DNA of 64,000 bases, taken from NCBI RefSeq assembly GCF_947488025.1, contig NZ_CANKYS010000016.1:1-64000 (forward strand), given 5' to 3'. Positions 28,919-39,961 of this stretch are shown in pieces. Below the pieces are notes generated by a model that worked only from the letters and a program-made list of their open reading frames with translations, ran no database searches and was not told where the DNA came from. The stretch comes from an uncultured Nocardioides sp. (lineage in GTDB: Bacteria > Actinomycetota > Actinomycetes > Propionibacteriales > Nocardioidaceae). The position numbers were made by a program, and so were the translations under genes. Within the stretch, counting starts at the first letter, position 1. Each line of letters begins with the position of its first letter.

Positions 28919-30693
28919 CGGCGCGGCCTGACGCGCCGCTGCCCCCCGCGTGGCCCGACCGGGCCGCCTGGGGCACCGCGCCCTCCCTCCGTGCCTGGCA
29001 GCAGGCGGCGGTGGACAAGTACCGCGCCGCGCAGCCGCAGGACTTCCTCGCGGTCGCGACCCCGGGCGCCGGCAAGACGACGTTCGCGCTGACGGTGGCG
29101 GCCGACCTGCTCAGCCGCCGCGTCGTCGACCGGATCACCGTCGTCGCGCCCACCGAGCACCTCAAGACCCAGTGGGCCGAGGCCGCTGCGCGTGCGGGCA
29201 TCCCGATCGACCCCACCTACTCGGCGGGCAAGGGCCGCACCTCCGACGACTACGTCGGCATCGCCGTGACCTACGCCGGTGTCGCGGTCAACCCGCTCGC
29301 CATGCGCATCCGCACGGAGCGCTTCAAGACGCTGGTGATCCTCGACGAGATCCACCACGCCGGAGACGCGCTGTCGTGGGGCGAGGGCGTGCGCGAGGCG
29401 TTCGACCCGGCCACCCGGCGGCTCGCCCTGACCGGTACGCCGTTCCGCTCCGACATCAACCCCATCCCGTTCGTCAGCTACGCGCCGGGCGAGGACGGCA
29501 TCCCCACCTCGGCGGCCGACTTCACCTACGGCTACGCCCACGCCCTCTCCGACCACGTCGTGCGCCCGGTGCTGTTCATGGCCTACTCCGGGGAGATGCA
29601 GTGGCGCACCCGCGCCGGCGACGAGGTCGTCGCCCGGCTGGGGGAGCCGCTCACCAAGGACATGCACGCCCAGGCGCTGCGTACGGCCCTCGACCCCCGC
29701 GGGTCGTGGATCCCCGCGGTGCTCGAGGCGGCCGACAAGCGCCTGTCGGAGGTACGTCGCCACGTGCCCGACGCCGGCGGGCTGGTGATCGCCGGCGACC
29801 AGGAGACCGCGCGCGCCTACGCCGCGCTGCTGAAGAAGATCACCGGCGAGTCGCCGACCGTCGTGCTGTCGGACGAGAAGGGCTCCTCGAAGAAGATCGA
29901 GAAGTTCACCGCCTCCGAGGACCGGTGGATGGTCGCCGTCCGGATGGTCTCCGAGGGTGTCGACGTGCCGCGCCTGGCCGTCGGCGTGTGGGCGACCACC
30001 GTCTCGACGCCGCTCTTCTTCGCCCAGGCGGTCGGCCGCTTCGTCCGCGCGCGGTCCCGCGGCGAGACGGCGTCGGTGTTCCTGCCGTCGGTCCCGCACC
30101 TGCTGGAGTTCGCCTCCGACATGGAGGCCCAGCGCGACCACGTGCTCGGGCGCCGCGTGCAGGACGAGGACGACATCTTCGCGGCCGAGGACGACCTCCT
30201 CGCCGCAGCCAACTCCGAGGAGGGCGCCTCCGACGAGCTCGAGATGTCGTGGGAGGCGCTGGGCTCCACCGCGTCCTTCGACCACGTGCTCTACGAGGGC
30301 GCGCAGTTCGGCCACTCCGGCGAGGTCGTGTCCGGGTCCGAGGAGGAGATGGACTTCCTCGGCATCCCCGGCCTCCTCGAGCCCGACCAGGTGCGCGAGC
30401 TGCTGCACTCGCGCCAGAGCGAGCGCGCTCGCAAGCAGAAGGCCGACGGCGTGGGCGACCGGGTCGTGGACTCGGTGCAGGAGCTCAGCACCCACCAGCA
30501 GCTGGGGGTGCTCCGGCGCGAGCTCAACGGACTCGTCGCCGCCTGGCACCACCGCACCGGGCAGGCGCACGGCATCACCCACAACGCGCTCCGCAAGGAG
30601 TGCGGCGGCCCGCCGGCCGCGGTGGCCAACGCCGAGCAGCTGCACGAGCGGATCAACCGGATCCGCGAGTGGGCCGTGCGCAAGACCTCCTGA
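28915..30693 (+). CDS. Superfamily 2 DEAD/DEAH-box helicase
   Basis: A 592-residue SF2 helicase or translocase. Motif I is ATPGAGKTT (about residue 44), motif Ia VVAPTEHLKTQW, motif II LDEIHHAG (DEIH variant, about 143), motif III LTGTPFR (about 172), motif V MVSEGVDVPRLAVGVW and motif VI FAQAVGRFVRAR (about 370). The C-terminal 200 residues are acidic and family-specific, with no recognised domain. The GTG overlaps the DUF3039 stop. It resembles restriction-type or UvrB-like helicases but no nuclease domain is seen. Confidence 0.85.
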   Translation: MTARPDAPLPPAWPDRAAWGTAPSLRAWQQAAVDKYRAAQPQDFLAVATPGAGKTTFALTVAADLLSRRVVDRITVVAPTEHLKTQWAEAAARAGIPIDPTYSAGKGRTSDDYVGIAVTYAGVAVNPLAMRIRTERFKTLVILDEIHHAGDALSWGEGVREAFDPATRRLALTGTPFRSDINPIPFVSYAPGEDGIPTSAADFTYGYAHALSDHVVRPVLFMAYSGEMQWRTRAGDEVVARLGEPLTKDMHAQALRTALDPRGSWIPAVLEAADKRLSEVRRHVPDAGGLVIAGDQETARAYAALLKKITGESPTVVLSDEKGSSKKIEKFTASEDRWMVAVRMVSEGVDVPRLAVGVWATTVSTPLFFAQAVGRFVRARSRGETASVFLPSVPHLLEFASDMEAQRDHVLGRRVQDEDDIFAAEDDLLAAANSEEGASDELEMSWEALGSTASFDHVLYEGAQFGHSGEVVSGSEEEMDFLGIPGLLEPDQVRELLHSRQSERARKQKADGVGDRVVDSVQELSTHQQLGVLRRELNGLVAAWHHRTGQAHGITHNALRKECGGPPAAVANAEQLHERINRIREWAVRKTS

Positions 30694-30714
30694 CCTTCCT
30701 GCCATATTGAGGGC

Positions 30715-33148
<2,434 letters not shown>

Positions 33149-33166
33149 CCCGAGTTGCCCCGCGCC

Positions 33167-33222
33167 CGAGCGGTGAGTGAGGCAGGTTCCGTGAGCCGAA
33201 AACCTGTCTCACTCACCGCTCG
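33167..33222. repeat. Palindromic intergenic repeat, copy B
   Basis: Two 22-base arms (33167-33188 and 33201-33222; ends CGAGCGGTGAGTGAG and CTCACTCACCGCTCG) pair with one G-U and a 12-base loop. It begins 18 bases after the hppD stop and could serve as its terminator. It belongs with the copies at 13318 and 33241. Confidence 0.8.
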
Positions 33223-33240
33223 ACCCATTCCTGGCGGACC

Positions 33241-33292
33241 AGCGGTGCGTGGAGCAGCTTCTGCCGCTGCAGAACCTGCCTCACGCACCGCT
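33241..33292. repeat. Palindromic intergenic repeat, copy C
   Basis: Two 24-base arms (33241-33264 and 33269-33292; ends AGCGGTGCGTG and CACGCACCGCT) match at 21 of 24 positions around a 4-base loop. It follows copy B after 18 bases and ends 32 bases before the usable start of the DUF2975 gene. Confidence 0.8.
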
Positions 33293-33324
33293 CGCGCAGC
33301 AACGATCCGCTCAGGATCCTCGAA

Positions 33325-33915
33325 GTGCTGGTCGGGCTGGTGGTCGCGGTCATGGCGGTCCTCGCCGCCGCGACGCTGGCCGGGACCGTGCTCGGGAGCG
33401 GGACGGTGCCCGGGCTGAACGCCGAGGTCTGCGCCACCGGCTCGGGGGACCAAGCGGCCTTCCGCAGGGGAGACGGCGACACGACCGGGCCGGTCGGCCT
33501 CCGTGACGGCATCACCTGGCGCGTCGACGAGGTCCAGGTCTGCGACCCCGACCCCGACGGCGCCACCCGAGCCCTGGCCGGTGCCGGCCTGGTGGTCTGG
33601 GTCGGCGGTCCGATGGTGTTCTTCGTGATGCTGTGGCTCTTCCTGCGGCGGGCCCGGCGCGAGGGGGTCTTCGCCGACCGGGTGCCCGGTCAGCTGAGGA
33701 CCCTCGGGCGAATCCTCCTCATGTGGCCCGCGCTCGACTTCGTGCTGTCGGGGTGGGTCAACGCAGCGCTGCTCAACCGGATGACCGACAGCACCCTGAT
33801 CCTCACCGCGACGGTGCCGTGGCTCCCGGTGCTCCTCGGCATCTCCCTGCTGGCGCTGGCGCGCGTGATGGGGGAGGCCGTGGGCATGCGCCGCGACGTG
33901 GAAGCCACCATCTGA
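33325..33915 (+). CDS. DUF2975-type membrane protein
   Basis: A 196-residue protein with four hydrophobic segments (about residues 3-27, 85-105, 128-150 and 160-180) and a loop with two Cys, matching the DUF2975 layout. The gene overlaps an XRE-type regulator by one base, the pairing typical of this family. The start is uncertain: codons in frame upstream read DPLRILE, which looks like native N-terminus, but no ATG, GTG or TTG is available before the palindromic repeat. The GTG at 33325 is the first usable start. The repeat may have cut off the original one. Confidence 0.65.
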   Translation: MLVGLVVAVMAVLAAATLAGTVLGSGTVPGLNAEVCATGSGDQAAFRRGDGDTTGPVGLRDGITWRVDEVQVCDPDPDGATRALAGAGLVVWVGGPMVFFVMLWLFLRRARREGVFADRVPGQLRTLGRILLMWPALDFVLSGWVNAALLNRMTDSTLILTATVPWLPVLLGISLLALARVMGEAVGMRRDVEATI

Positions 33916-34169
33916 TGGCGCGGCGCGCGCAGCCCGAGCCCGAGACCGAGTCCGAGGCCGACGAGGCGCACGGTGTCACGGTGCACCTCGACGCGGTGCT
34001 GGCCGACCGGGGGATGACGCTGACCGAGCTTGCCGACCGGGTGGGCGTCACCGTCGTCAACCTCAGCGTGCTGAAGAACGGTCGCGCGAAGGCGGTGCGG
34101 TTCAGCACGCTCACTGGCATCTGCCGGGCGCTGGAGTGCCAGCCGGGAGACATCCTGCGGGTGGACTGA
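33915..34169 (+). CDS. YozG-like XRE family DNA-binding protein
   Basis: An 84-residue Cro/C1-type helix-turn-helix protein (LDAVLADRGMTLTELADRVG, then VNLSVLKNGRAKAVRFSTL and CRALECQPGDILRVD). These small regulators are nearly always next to a DUF2975 membrane protein, here overlapping as TGATG. The pair may form a membrane-linked switch in which the membrane protein holds or releases the regulator, but this is inference. The first 20 residues are acidic and unconserved. Confidence 0.85.
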   Translation: MARRAQPEPETESEADEAHGVTVHLDAVLADRGMTLTELADRVGVTVVNLSVLKNGRAKAVRFSTLTGICRALECQPGDILRVD

Positions 34170-34182
34170 CAGGCTGGGCGCC

Positions 34183-34980
34183 ATGATGATCCGACCGGCC
34201 GAGCTGGCCGCGATCAAGGCCGGGGTGGTCGACCTCGCGTTCCGCCGGTGGGCCAAGCCCCGCGTCGTCGTCGGCACCCGGATGCGCACGGGGGTCGGGG
34301 TGATCGAGGTGACCAGCCTCGAGCAGGTCAGCGTGTCGAGCCTGCGCGCCGAGGACGCACGCCGGGCCGGTGCGCCCTCGCTGGCGGCGCTCAGGGAGGC
34401 CTTGGCAGCCCGCCCGGAGGACCCCCTCTGGCGGATCGGCCTGGCGTACGCCGGTCCCGACCCGCGCGAGGCGCTGCGGGCCGCCGTGCCGGACGCTGCG
34501 GAGATCGCGGCGATCAACGCCCGGCTCGACCGCCTCGACGCGGCCTCGTCGTACGGCACGTGGACGCGGGAGACGCTCGACCTGATCGACCTCAACCCGA
34601 CGGTCCGCGCGCCCGAGCTCGCCGCCCAGGTGGGGCGCGAGACGGCGGACTTCAAGAAGGACGTGCGCAAGCTCAAGGAGCTCGGGCTCACCGAGTCGCT
34701 CGCCATCGGCTACCTGCTCTCGCCACGCGGCGAGGCGGTCGTCGATGCCGGACTGCCGGAGCCCCGGGTGCGCGAGCCCCGGGAGGCGGGCACGCCGTTG
34801 CCGAGGAGCATCGGTGCGCCCGCGACCCGGGCACTGCGCGCGGTGGAGGTGACGACGCTCGAGCAGGTGGTGTCCTACTCCGCAGCGGACCTGGCCGCGA
34901 TGCACGGCGTCGGGCCGATGGCGATCAGCCGGCTGCGCGAGGCGCTGGCCGAGCGGGGTCTTGCCCTGACGGGGGAGTGA
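34183..34980 (+). CDS. Putative ASCH-like protein with C-terminal HhH
   Basis: A 265-residue protein of uncertain family. Residues 1-60 (KAGVVDLAFRRWAKPRVVVG, then VGVIEVTSLEQV) resemble the start of an ASCH domain, an RNA-binding or modified-nucleoside fold. The middle (about 120-185) resembles a winged helix (PTVRAPELAAQVGRETADFK, then KLKELGLTESL). The end (about 220-262, VEVTTLEQVVSYSAADLAAM then HGVGPMAISRLREAL) is a helix-hairpin-helix like that of the RNA polymerase alpha C-terminus. Together this suggests nucleic-acid binding. ATG start 13 bases after the XRE gene, probably the same transcript. Confidence 0.55.
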   Translation: MMIRPAELAAIKAGVVDLAFRRWAKPRVVVGTRMRTGVGVIEVTSLEQVSVSSLRAEDARRAGAPSLAALREALAARPEDPLWRIGLAYAGPDPREALRAAVPDAAEIAAINARLDRLDAASSYGTWTRETLDLIDLNPTVRAPELAAQVGRETADFKKDVRKLKELGLTESLAIGYLLSPRGEAVVDAGLPEPRVREPREAGTPLPRSIGAPATRALRAVEVTTLEQVVSYSAADLAAMHGVGPMAISRLREALAERGLALTGE

Positions 34981-34990
34981 CCGCGCGGGC

Positions 34991-35590
34991 TCAGTGGACG
35001 AGCAGCCCCACGCCGAGGGCGCCCATCACCACGGCGATCGCGGAGTCGAGCACACGCCACGCCTTGGGGCGGGCGAACAGGCCGCGCAGCAGCCGAGCGC
35101 CGTAGCCGAGCCCGAAGAACCACAGCACGCTGGCGACGAGCGTGCCGGCGAGGAACCACCAGCGGTCGGCCGCGAAGCTGTTGGCCACGGTGCCCAGCAT
35201 GAGGACGGCGTCGAGGTAGAAGTGCGGGTTGAGCCAGGTCAGGGCCAGCGTCAGCAGCACCGCCCGGCCGGGGGTGAGGGCCGTCGCCTCGCCCGCCTCC
35301 AGCGCCGTCGGTCGCCATGCCCGCATCGCGGCGTGCACGCCGAAGGCGATGAGGTAGAGCCCACCGAGCACCTGGGCCACCGGCAGGACGGCGGGCCACC
35401 GCTCGAGCACGACCCCGAGGCCGGCCACGCCCGCCGTGATCGCGACGACGTCCGAGACCAGGCAGGTCAGCACGATCGGCAGGACGTGCTCGCCGCGGAT
35501 CCCCTGCCGGAGGAGGAAGGCGTTCTGTGCGCCGACGGCGACGATGAGGGCGAGTCCGGTGAGCAGACCGGTGAGAGCAACCTGGAACAT
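34991..35590 (-). CDS. LysE/ArgO family amino acid exporter
   Basis: A 199-residue exporter of lysine or arginine with six hydrophobic segments. The start LTGLLTGLALIVAVGAQNAF, then LRQGIRGEHVLPIV, is the LysE signature. It prevents toxic build-up of basic amino acids, for example from peptides. It is divergent from its probable regulator at 35663. The ATG is seven bases behind TAGCGT on the minus strand. Confidence 0.9.
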   Translation of the reverse strand: MFQVALTGLLTGLALIVAVGAQNAFLLRQGIRGEHVLPIVLTCLVSDVVAITAGVAGLGVVLERWPAVLPVAQVLGGLYLIAFGVHAAMRAWRPTALEAGEATALTPGRAVLLTLALTWLNPHFYLDAVLMLGTVANSFAADRWWFLAGTLVASVLWFFGLGYGARLLRGLFARPKAWRVLDSAIAVVMGALGVGLLVH

Positions 35591-35597
35591 GAAGACA

Positions 35598-35655
35598 ACG
35601 CTAGGTCGCTGAGTGTGTTCAATCCAGCGAACGATTCTGAGGAATCATTAGAATC
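35598..35655. promoter_or_regulatory. argO/lysG divergent promoter region
   Basis: The minus-strand -10 TAGCGT of argO lies at 35598-35603. Between it and the regulator start, an A/T-richer stretch holds the interrupted dyad GATTCTGAGGAATC and TTAGAATCT, the likely binding site for the LysR-type regulator. Confidence 0.45.
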
Positions 35656-35662
35656 TCTCAGT

Positions 35663-36574
35663 ATGAAAGACATCACCCAGCTGGACCCTGTGGCCCTGCG
35701 CACACTGGCCGTCGCGGTGCGCCTCGGCACGTTCGAGGCGGCCGCGCGCGAGCTCCATGTCACCCCGTCCGCGGTGAGCCAGCGCATCAAGGCGCTCGAG
35801 ACGCGGATCGGCCGCGTCCTGCTGCACCGGGTCAAGCCGCTGGAGCCCACGGAGGCCGGCCTGGTGCTGGTGCGGCTCGCCACCCAGACCGAGCTCCTGG
35901 AGCGGGAGGCCGTCGCCGAGCTCGTCGAGGAGCCCGACGTCGGCGGCACGACGTACGCCTCGCTCCCGATCGCGGTCAACGCCGACGCGCTCTACGGCTG
36001 GTTCGTCGACGCGCTCGCCGAGGTGCAGTCGCGGCACCGCGTGGTGTTCGAGGTGGTGCGCGAGGACCACACCCGCACCGCGGAGCGCCTGCGGCGCGGT
36101 GAGGTGGTGGCGGCGATCACCGGCGAGCCCAAGCCGGTGCCGGGGTGCCGCGTGGTGCGCCTGGGCCGGCTGCGCTACGCCGCGGTCGCGACCCGCGACT
36201 TCCACGGCACCCACTTCGCCGACGGTGTCGGGTCCGGTGCTCTGGGGGAGGCGCCCATCGTGGCCTTCGACCGCAGCGACTCGCTCCAGCACGACTTCAT
36301 CCGCCGGGTGACCCGCCGCCACCTCGCGCCCCCGGTGACGTACGTGCCGTCGGTGCGCGAGTTCGACCGGGCGATCCGGGTCGGCATGGGGTGGGGCCTG
36401 CTGCCCGAGTCCGACGTCGTCGACGAGCTCGACCGCGGCGAGCTCGTCGAGCTCGTGTCGGGCCGGCGGCCCGAGGTGCCGCTGTTCTGGCAGCACTGGC
36501 GGCTGGGGTCGGCACTGGTCGACGACCTCACCGACGCGGTCGTGGGCGCGGCCCGCGGCTGGATGTCCGGCTGA
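35663..36574 (+). CDS. LysG/ArgP-type LysR regulator
   Basis: A 303-residue LysR-type regulator. The winged helix-turn-helix at the start (LAVAVRLGTFEAAARELHVT, PSAVSQRIKALETRIGRVLL) and effector domain (about 90-300) fit ArgP/LysG (IciA), which switches on the adjacent basic-amino-acid exporter when lysine or arginine accumulates. The position divergent from argO, 72 bases away, supports this. The ATG follows the A/T-rich operator region. Confidence 0.88.
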   Translation: MKDITQLDPVALRTLAVAVRLGTFEAAARELHVTPSAVSQRIKALETRIGRVLLHRVKPLEPTEAGLVLVRLATQTELLEREAVAELVEEPDVGGTTYASLPIAVNADALYGWFVDALAEVQSRHRVVFEVVREDHTRTAERLRRGEVVAAITGEPKPVPGCRVVRLGRLRYAAVATRDFHGTHFADGVGSGALGEAPIVAFDRSDSLQHDFIRRVTRRHLAPPVTYVPSVREFDRAIRVGMGWGLLPESDVVDELDRGELVELVSGRRPEVPLFWQHWRLGSALVDDLTDAVVGAARGWMSG

Positions 36575-36694
36575 CGCACCGGCTCCGGCCGGCGCGACGA
36601 GATCCGTGATTCCCCTGACAGGCCCCCGAGCCGGTCCTAGGCTCCGAGCGAGATCGAGCACGGAGCTCGTCACGACCTGATCGGGGAAACCCCA

Positions 36695-37501
36695 GTGGCA
36701 CGTCGTCGAAGCGCATCGTGGGCCGCCGCGCTCACTGCCGGTCTGGCGCTGACCCTCAGTGCGTGCGGGGGCTCGGGGGAGGCCGCCGCGACCAAGGGCG
36801 ACGACTTCCTGCTCGAGGGCGAGCAGCTCGAGGCGATCAACAGCCAGGTCGCCAAGATGGGCATCGTGGAGTGGCACGGCCAGCTCCTCACCAAGAACCC
36901 GGACAACGGCGGCAGGCGCATCTTCGACCTCGACGGCCGCTACAGCCCCTCCACGGGCTACAGCGAGCTGTCGATGGACTCCGCGATCGACGGCAACGTG
37001 CAGCAGGTCGACTACCTCGTCGTCGCCGGACGTACCTACTTCAACAGCGAGGTGTGGGGACCGAACGCCGCCGACTGCTGGGCCGACATCACCGAGGACC
37101 AGTCCCGCAGCTGGGCGCTGCCGACCGACCTCGACCCGACCTGGCCGGTCACCGCGGCACGGGCGGTCCGGCTGGCGGGGGACGGCGTCGCCGTCGGCGT
37201 GCCCGCCAAGGCCGTGCTGACCGGCATGCCGCGGGGGCTCTTCCCGACCGTGCCTGCAGCGCTCGACGACATCGAGGCCAGGGCGGTCGTCACGCCACAC
37301 GGCCCCCTGATCGAGGTCGGCGTCGACGTCCTCAACATGTGGAACGCGCTCCCCGAGGAGGATCTCGCCGCCATCGAGACCCGCAAGGCGGGCTGGTGGG
37401 CGATGACGATGAAGGAGTCGCCGGACGGCTCGAGCATCACGCCGCCCCGCCACGTCTTCGACCCCGCCGTCACCCCGCCCAGCCAGTGCAAGCGGGGCTG
37501 A
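36695..37501 (+). CDS. Putative lipoprotein of unknown function
   Basis: A 268-residue product with signal peptide and lipobox LTLSAC (Cys about residue 25). The mature part resembles in outline the LppX/LprG group, which bind lipids (VEWHGQLLTKNP, YLVVAGRTYFNSEVWGP and a Cys pair at about 128 and 265), but I cannot assign it firmly. GGGGAAAC precedes the GTG start. It sits between the LysR gene and the amino-acid ABC transporter without operon partners. Confidence 0.7.
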   Translation: MARRRSASWAAALTAGLALTLSACGGSGEAAATKGDDFLLEGEQLEAINSQVAKMGIVEWHGQLLTKNPDNGGRRIFDLDGRYSPSTGYSELSMDSAIDGNVQQVDYLVVAGRTYFNSEVWGPNAADCWADITEDQSRSWALPTDLDPTWPVTAARAVRLAGDGVAVGVPAKAVLTGMPRGLFPTVPAALDDIEARAVVTPHGPLIEVGVDVLNMWNALPEEDLAAIETRKAGWWAMTMKESPDGSSITPPRHVFDPAVTPPSQCKRG

Positions 37502-37523
37502 GGCGCCGGCCCCGGCGCCCGCG

Positions 37524-38294
37524 CTAGAGCACCTTCGAGAGGAACGACTGCGTCCGCTCGTGCTGGGGGTCGCCCAGCACGTGGCGCGGGTCGCCCTCCT
37601 CGACGATCACCCCGTCGTCCATGAAGACGAGGTTGTCACCGACCTCGCGCGCGAAGCCCATCTCGTGGGTGACGACCATCATCGTCATGCCCTCGGACGC
37701 CAGGTCCTTCATGACCGCCAGCACGTCGCCGACGAGCTCCGGGTCGAGCGCCGACGTGGGCTCGTCGAAGAGCATCATGTCGGGGCTCATCGACAGCGCG
37801 CGCGCGATCGCGACGCGCTGCGACTGGCCTCCCGACAGGTGCGCGGGATAGGCCGACTCCTTCTCCGCCAGCCCGACCTTCGCCAGGTTGGCGCGGGCGA
37901 CCTCGACCGCCTCGTCCTTCTTGCGGCCCTTGACCTTCTGCTGCGCGATCGTGAGGTTGCGCAGGACCGTCATGTGCGGGAACAGGTTGAACTGCTGGAA
38001 GACCATCCCGATCCGCGAGCGCAGCTTGTCGACGTCGGCGTCGCGATCGGTGATCTCGTCGCCCTCGACGAAGATCCGGCCGCTGGTCGGCGTCTCGAGC
38101 ATGTTGACGCAGCGCAGCAGGGTCGACTTGCCGGATCCGGACGGGCCGATGACGCAGACGACCTGACCGTGGCCGACGTGGAAGTCGATGCCCTTGAGGA
38201 CCTCGTTGTCGCCGAAGCTCTTGTGCAGGTCCTGCACGTCGATCGCTGCGGCGGACCGGTCGGTGGCGCCGTCGGGGGTGGGGTGGGTGGTCAT
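37524..38294 (-). CDS. Polar amino acid ABC transporter ATPase (GlnQ-like)
   Basis: A 256-residue ATPase of the polar amino acid uptake family: Walker [10 protein letters not shown] (about residues 48-56), Q-loop [11 protein letters not shown], signature [15 protein letters not shown] (about 154), Walker [15 protein letters not shown], switch His in [12 protein letters not shown]. The ATG overlaps the permease stop by one base, so ATPase, permease and binding protein form one operon (binding protein first). Confidence 0.92.
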   Translation of the reverse strand: MTTHPTPDGATDRSAAAIDVQDLHKSFGDNEVLKGIDFHVGHGQVVCVIGPSGSGKSTLLRCVNMLETPTSGRIFVEGDEITDRDADVDKLRSRIGMVFQQFNLFPHMTVLRNLTIAQQKVKGRKKDEAVEVARANLAKVGLAEKESAYPAHLSGGQSQRVAIARALSMSPDMMLFDEPTSALDPELVGDVLAVMKDLASEGMTMMVVTHEMGFAREVGDNLVFMDDGVIVEEGDPRHVLGDPQHERTQSFLSKVL

Positions 38295-39085
38295 CAGCGG
38301 GCCCTCTCCGCGCGGCTCTCCATGCGGCGTACGACGATCGACAGCGGCACCGTGATCAGCAGGTAGCACAGGCCGATCACGATGATCGGGGTCAGGTTGG
38401 CGGCGGTGTTCATGCCCTCGCGGCCGAACTTGGTGAGCTCGTAGTCCTCCAGCGCGAGGCCGAGGATGTAGACGAGCGAGGAGTCCTTGGTGAGCAGGAT
38501 CAGCTCGTTGGTCAGCGGCGGCAGGATGATCCGGAAGGCCTGCGGGACGACCACGCTGATCATGGCGCGGCTGTGGGACATGCCCAGCGACCTGGCGGCC
38601 TCCATCTGCCCCTTCGGCACCGCCTGGATGCCGGCGCGGATCGTCTCGGCCATGTAGGCGCCGCCGACGAGGCCCAGCGCCAGGGTGACGATGCCGAGGT
38701 TGCCGAAGGGGATCTGCCGGTCGGGGAAGGCGAGGTTGAAGCCGACGCTGAGGGCGATGAACACCACGAGGGCGGGCAGGCCGCGGAAGAGCTCGATGAC
38801 GCCGGTGGCGATCCACCGGTACGGGCCCACGCTGGACAGGCGCATCAGGGCCAGCACGAGCCCCAGCACCAGGCCGAACGCGAACCCGCACGCGGTGTAG
38901 ATGATCGTGTTCTTCAACGCGATCGTGATCACGTCGGGGAACTGCGCCTTCACGACCTCCCAGTCCCAGAACGCGCGCTTGAGCTGGTCCCAGTCGGCCA
39001 GCAGCGCGATCGCCAGCAGGACGAGGACGAGGACGGCGTACTGGACGTAGCGCAGCCTCGCTGCACGCTGGCGGGGACTCGCCAT
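38294..39085 (-). CDS. Polar amino acid ABC transporter permease
   Basis: A 263-residue membrane permease of the HisM/GlnP family with about five transmembrane segments and the ATPase-contact loop [20 protein letters not shown] (EAA motif, about residue 170). [13 protein letters not shown] is the family signature in the second helix region. It follows the binding-protein gene after 38 bases and overlaps the ATPase gene by one base. The substrate is a polar amino acid, perhaps glutamine, glutamate or cystine. Confidence 0.92.
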   Translation of the reverse strand: MASPRQRAARLRYVQYAVLVLVLLAIALLADWDQLKRAFWDWEVVKAQFPDVITIALKNTIIYTACGFAFGLVLGLVLALMRLSSVGPYRWIATGVIELFRGLPALVVFIALSVGFNLAFPDRQIPFGNLGIVTLALGLVGGAYMAETIRAGIQAVPKGQMEAARSLGMSHSRAMISVVVPQAFRIILPPLTNELILLTKDSSLVYILGLALEDYELTKFGREGMNTAANLTPIIVIGLCYLLITVPLSIVVRRMESRAERAR

Positions 39086-39123
39086 GGATCACTCCTGTCA
39101 GGGCACGGACGGGCGGGCCGGGG

Positions 39124-39909
39124 TCACTCCGGAGCGGTGCCGAACCACTCCTCGTACGCGGCGTCGTAGTCGTCGCTGGCGATGGCGTCGTTGACGATGC
39201 TCAGGAGCTCGTCGTTGCTGTCCTTCTTCACCGAGAAGCCGTAGACGTCGCCGGTCTCGAACTCCGCGCCGACCTCGACGTCGGGGTTCTGGCTGGCGAA
39301 GTAGTTGAGCAGCCCGTTGTCGTTGACGCCGGCGTCGGCCTTGCCGGTCTTGACGGCCTGCTGCATCAGGGCGGAGTCCTCGAAGGAGACGATCTTGGCG
39401 TCCTCCGGGGCGTTCTCGCGGGTGTAGTCGGCGCCGGTGGTGGCGTCCTGGACCGCGATGGTCTTGCCCGCGAGGTCGTCGAGGGTGGTGTAGCCGGCGC
39501 CTGCCTTCATCAGCAGCGCCTGCTTGGCCTCGAAGTACTGGTCGGAGAAGTCCATGACGGCCTCGCGCTCGGGCGTGATCGACATGGCGCCCGCGGCGAC
39601 GTCGCACTGCCCGGTGTTGAGCGCCTCGCCGGAGACGATGGTCTCCCAGCCGATGTCGACGACCTTGGTGTCCCAGCCCTCGGCGTCGGCGGCGATCTTG
39701 AGCACGTCGACGTCGAAGCCGACGACCTCCCCGCCCTCGGTGAACTCGAAGGGCTCGTAGGGCAGGTGGGTGCAGATGGTCAGCGTGCCGCCCTCGACGA
39801 GCGAGGCGCCCGACTCGGTGGTCGTCGCGGTGTCGTCCTTGGCGCACCCTGACGCGAGCAGGGTGAGGGCGGCGAGGCTGGTTCCGATGGCACGTGCACG
39901 AGTGTTCAT
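39124..39909 (-). CDS. Amino acid ABC transporter substrate-binding lipoprotein
   Basis: A 261-residue SBP3-family lipoprotein, lipobox LLASGC (Cys about residue 22), with the typical [20 protein letters not shown] and [15 protein letters not shown] start, [15 protein letters not shown] and the C-terminal [10 protein letters not shown]. It captures a polar amino acid for the permease and ATPase genes downstream. The ATG at 39909 is chosen because the signal sequence begins there and TAGGGT ends seven bases before it. Confidence 0.92.
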   Translation of the reverse strand: MNTRARAIGTSLAALTLLASGCAKDDTATTTESGASLVEGGTLTICTHLPYEPFEFTEGGEVVGFDVDVLKIAADAEGWDTKVVDIGWETIVSGEALNTGQCDVAAGAMSITPEREAVMDFSDQYFEAKQALLMKAGAGYTTLDDLAGKTIAVQDATTGADYTRENAPEDAKIVSFEDSALMQQAVKTGKADAGVNDNGLLNYFASQNPDVEVGAEFETGDVYGFSVKKDSNDELLSIVNDAIASDDYDAAYEEWFGTAPE

Positions 39910-39961
39910 GCCGTCAACCCTAGACCTGCCGCGCCCCGACCTCGACAGGCATGATCGGCGC

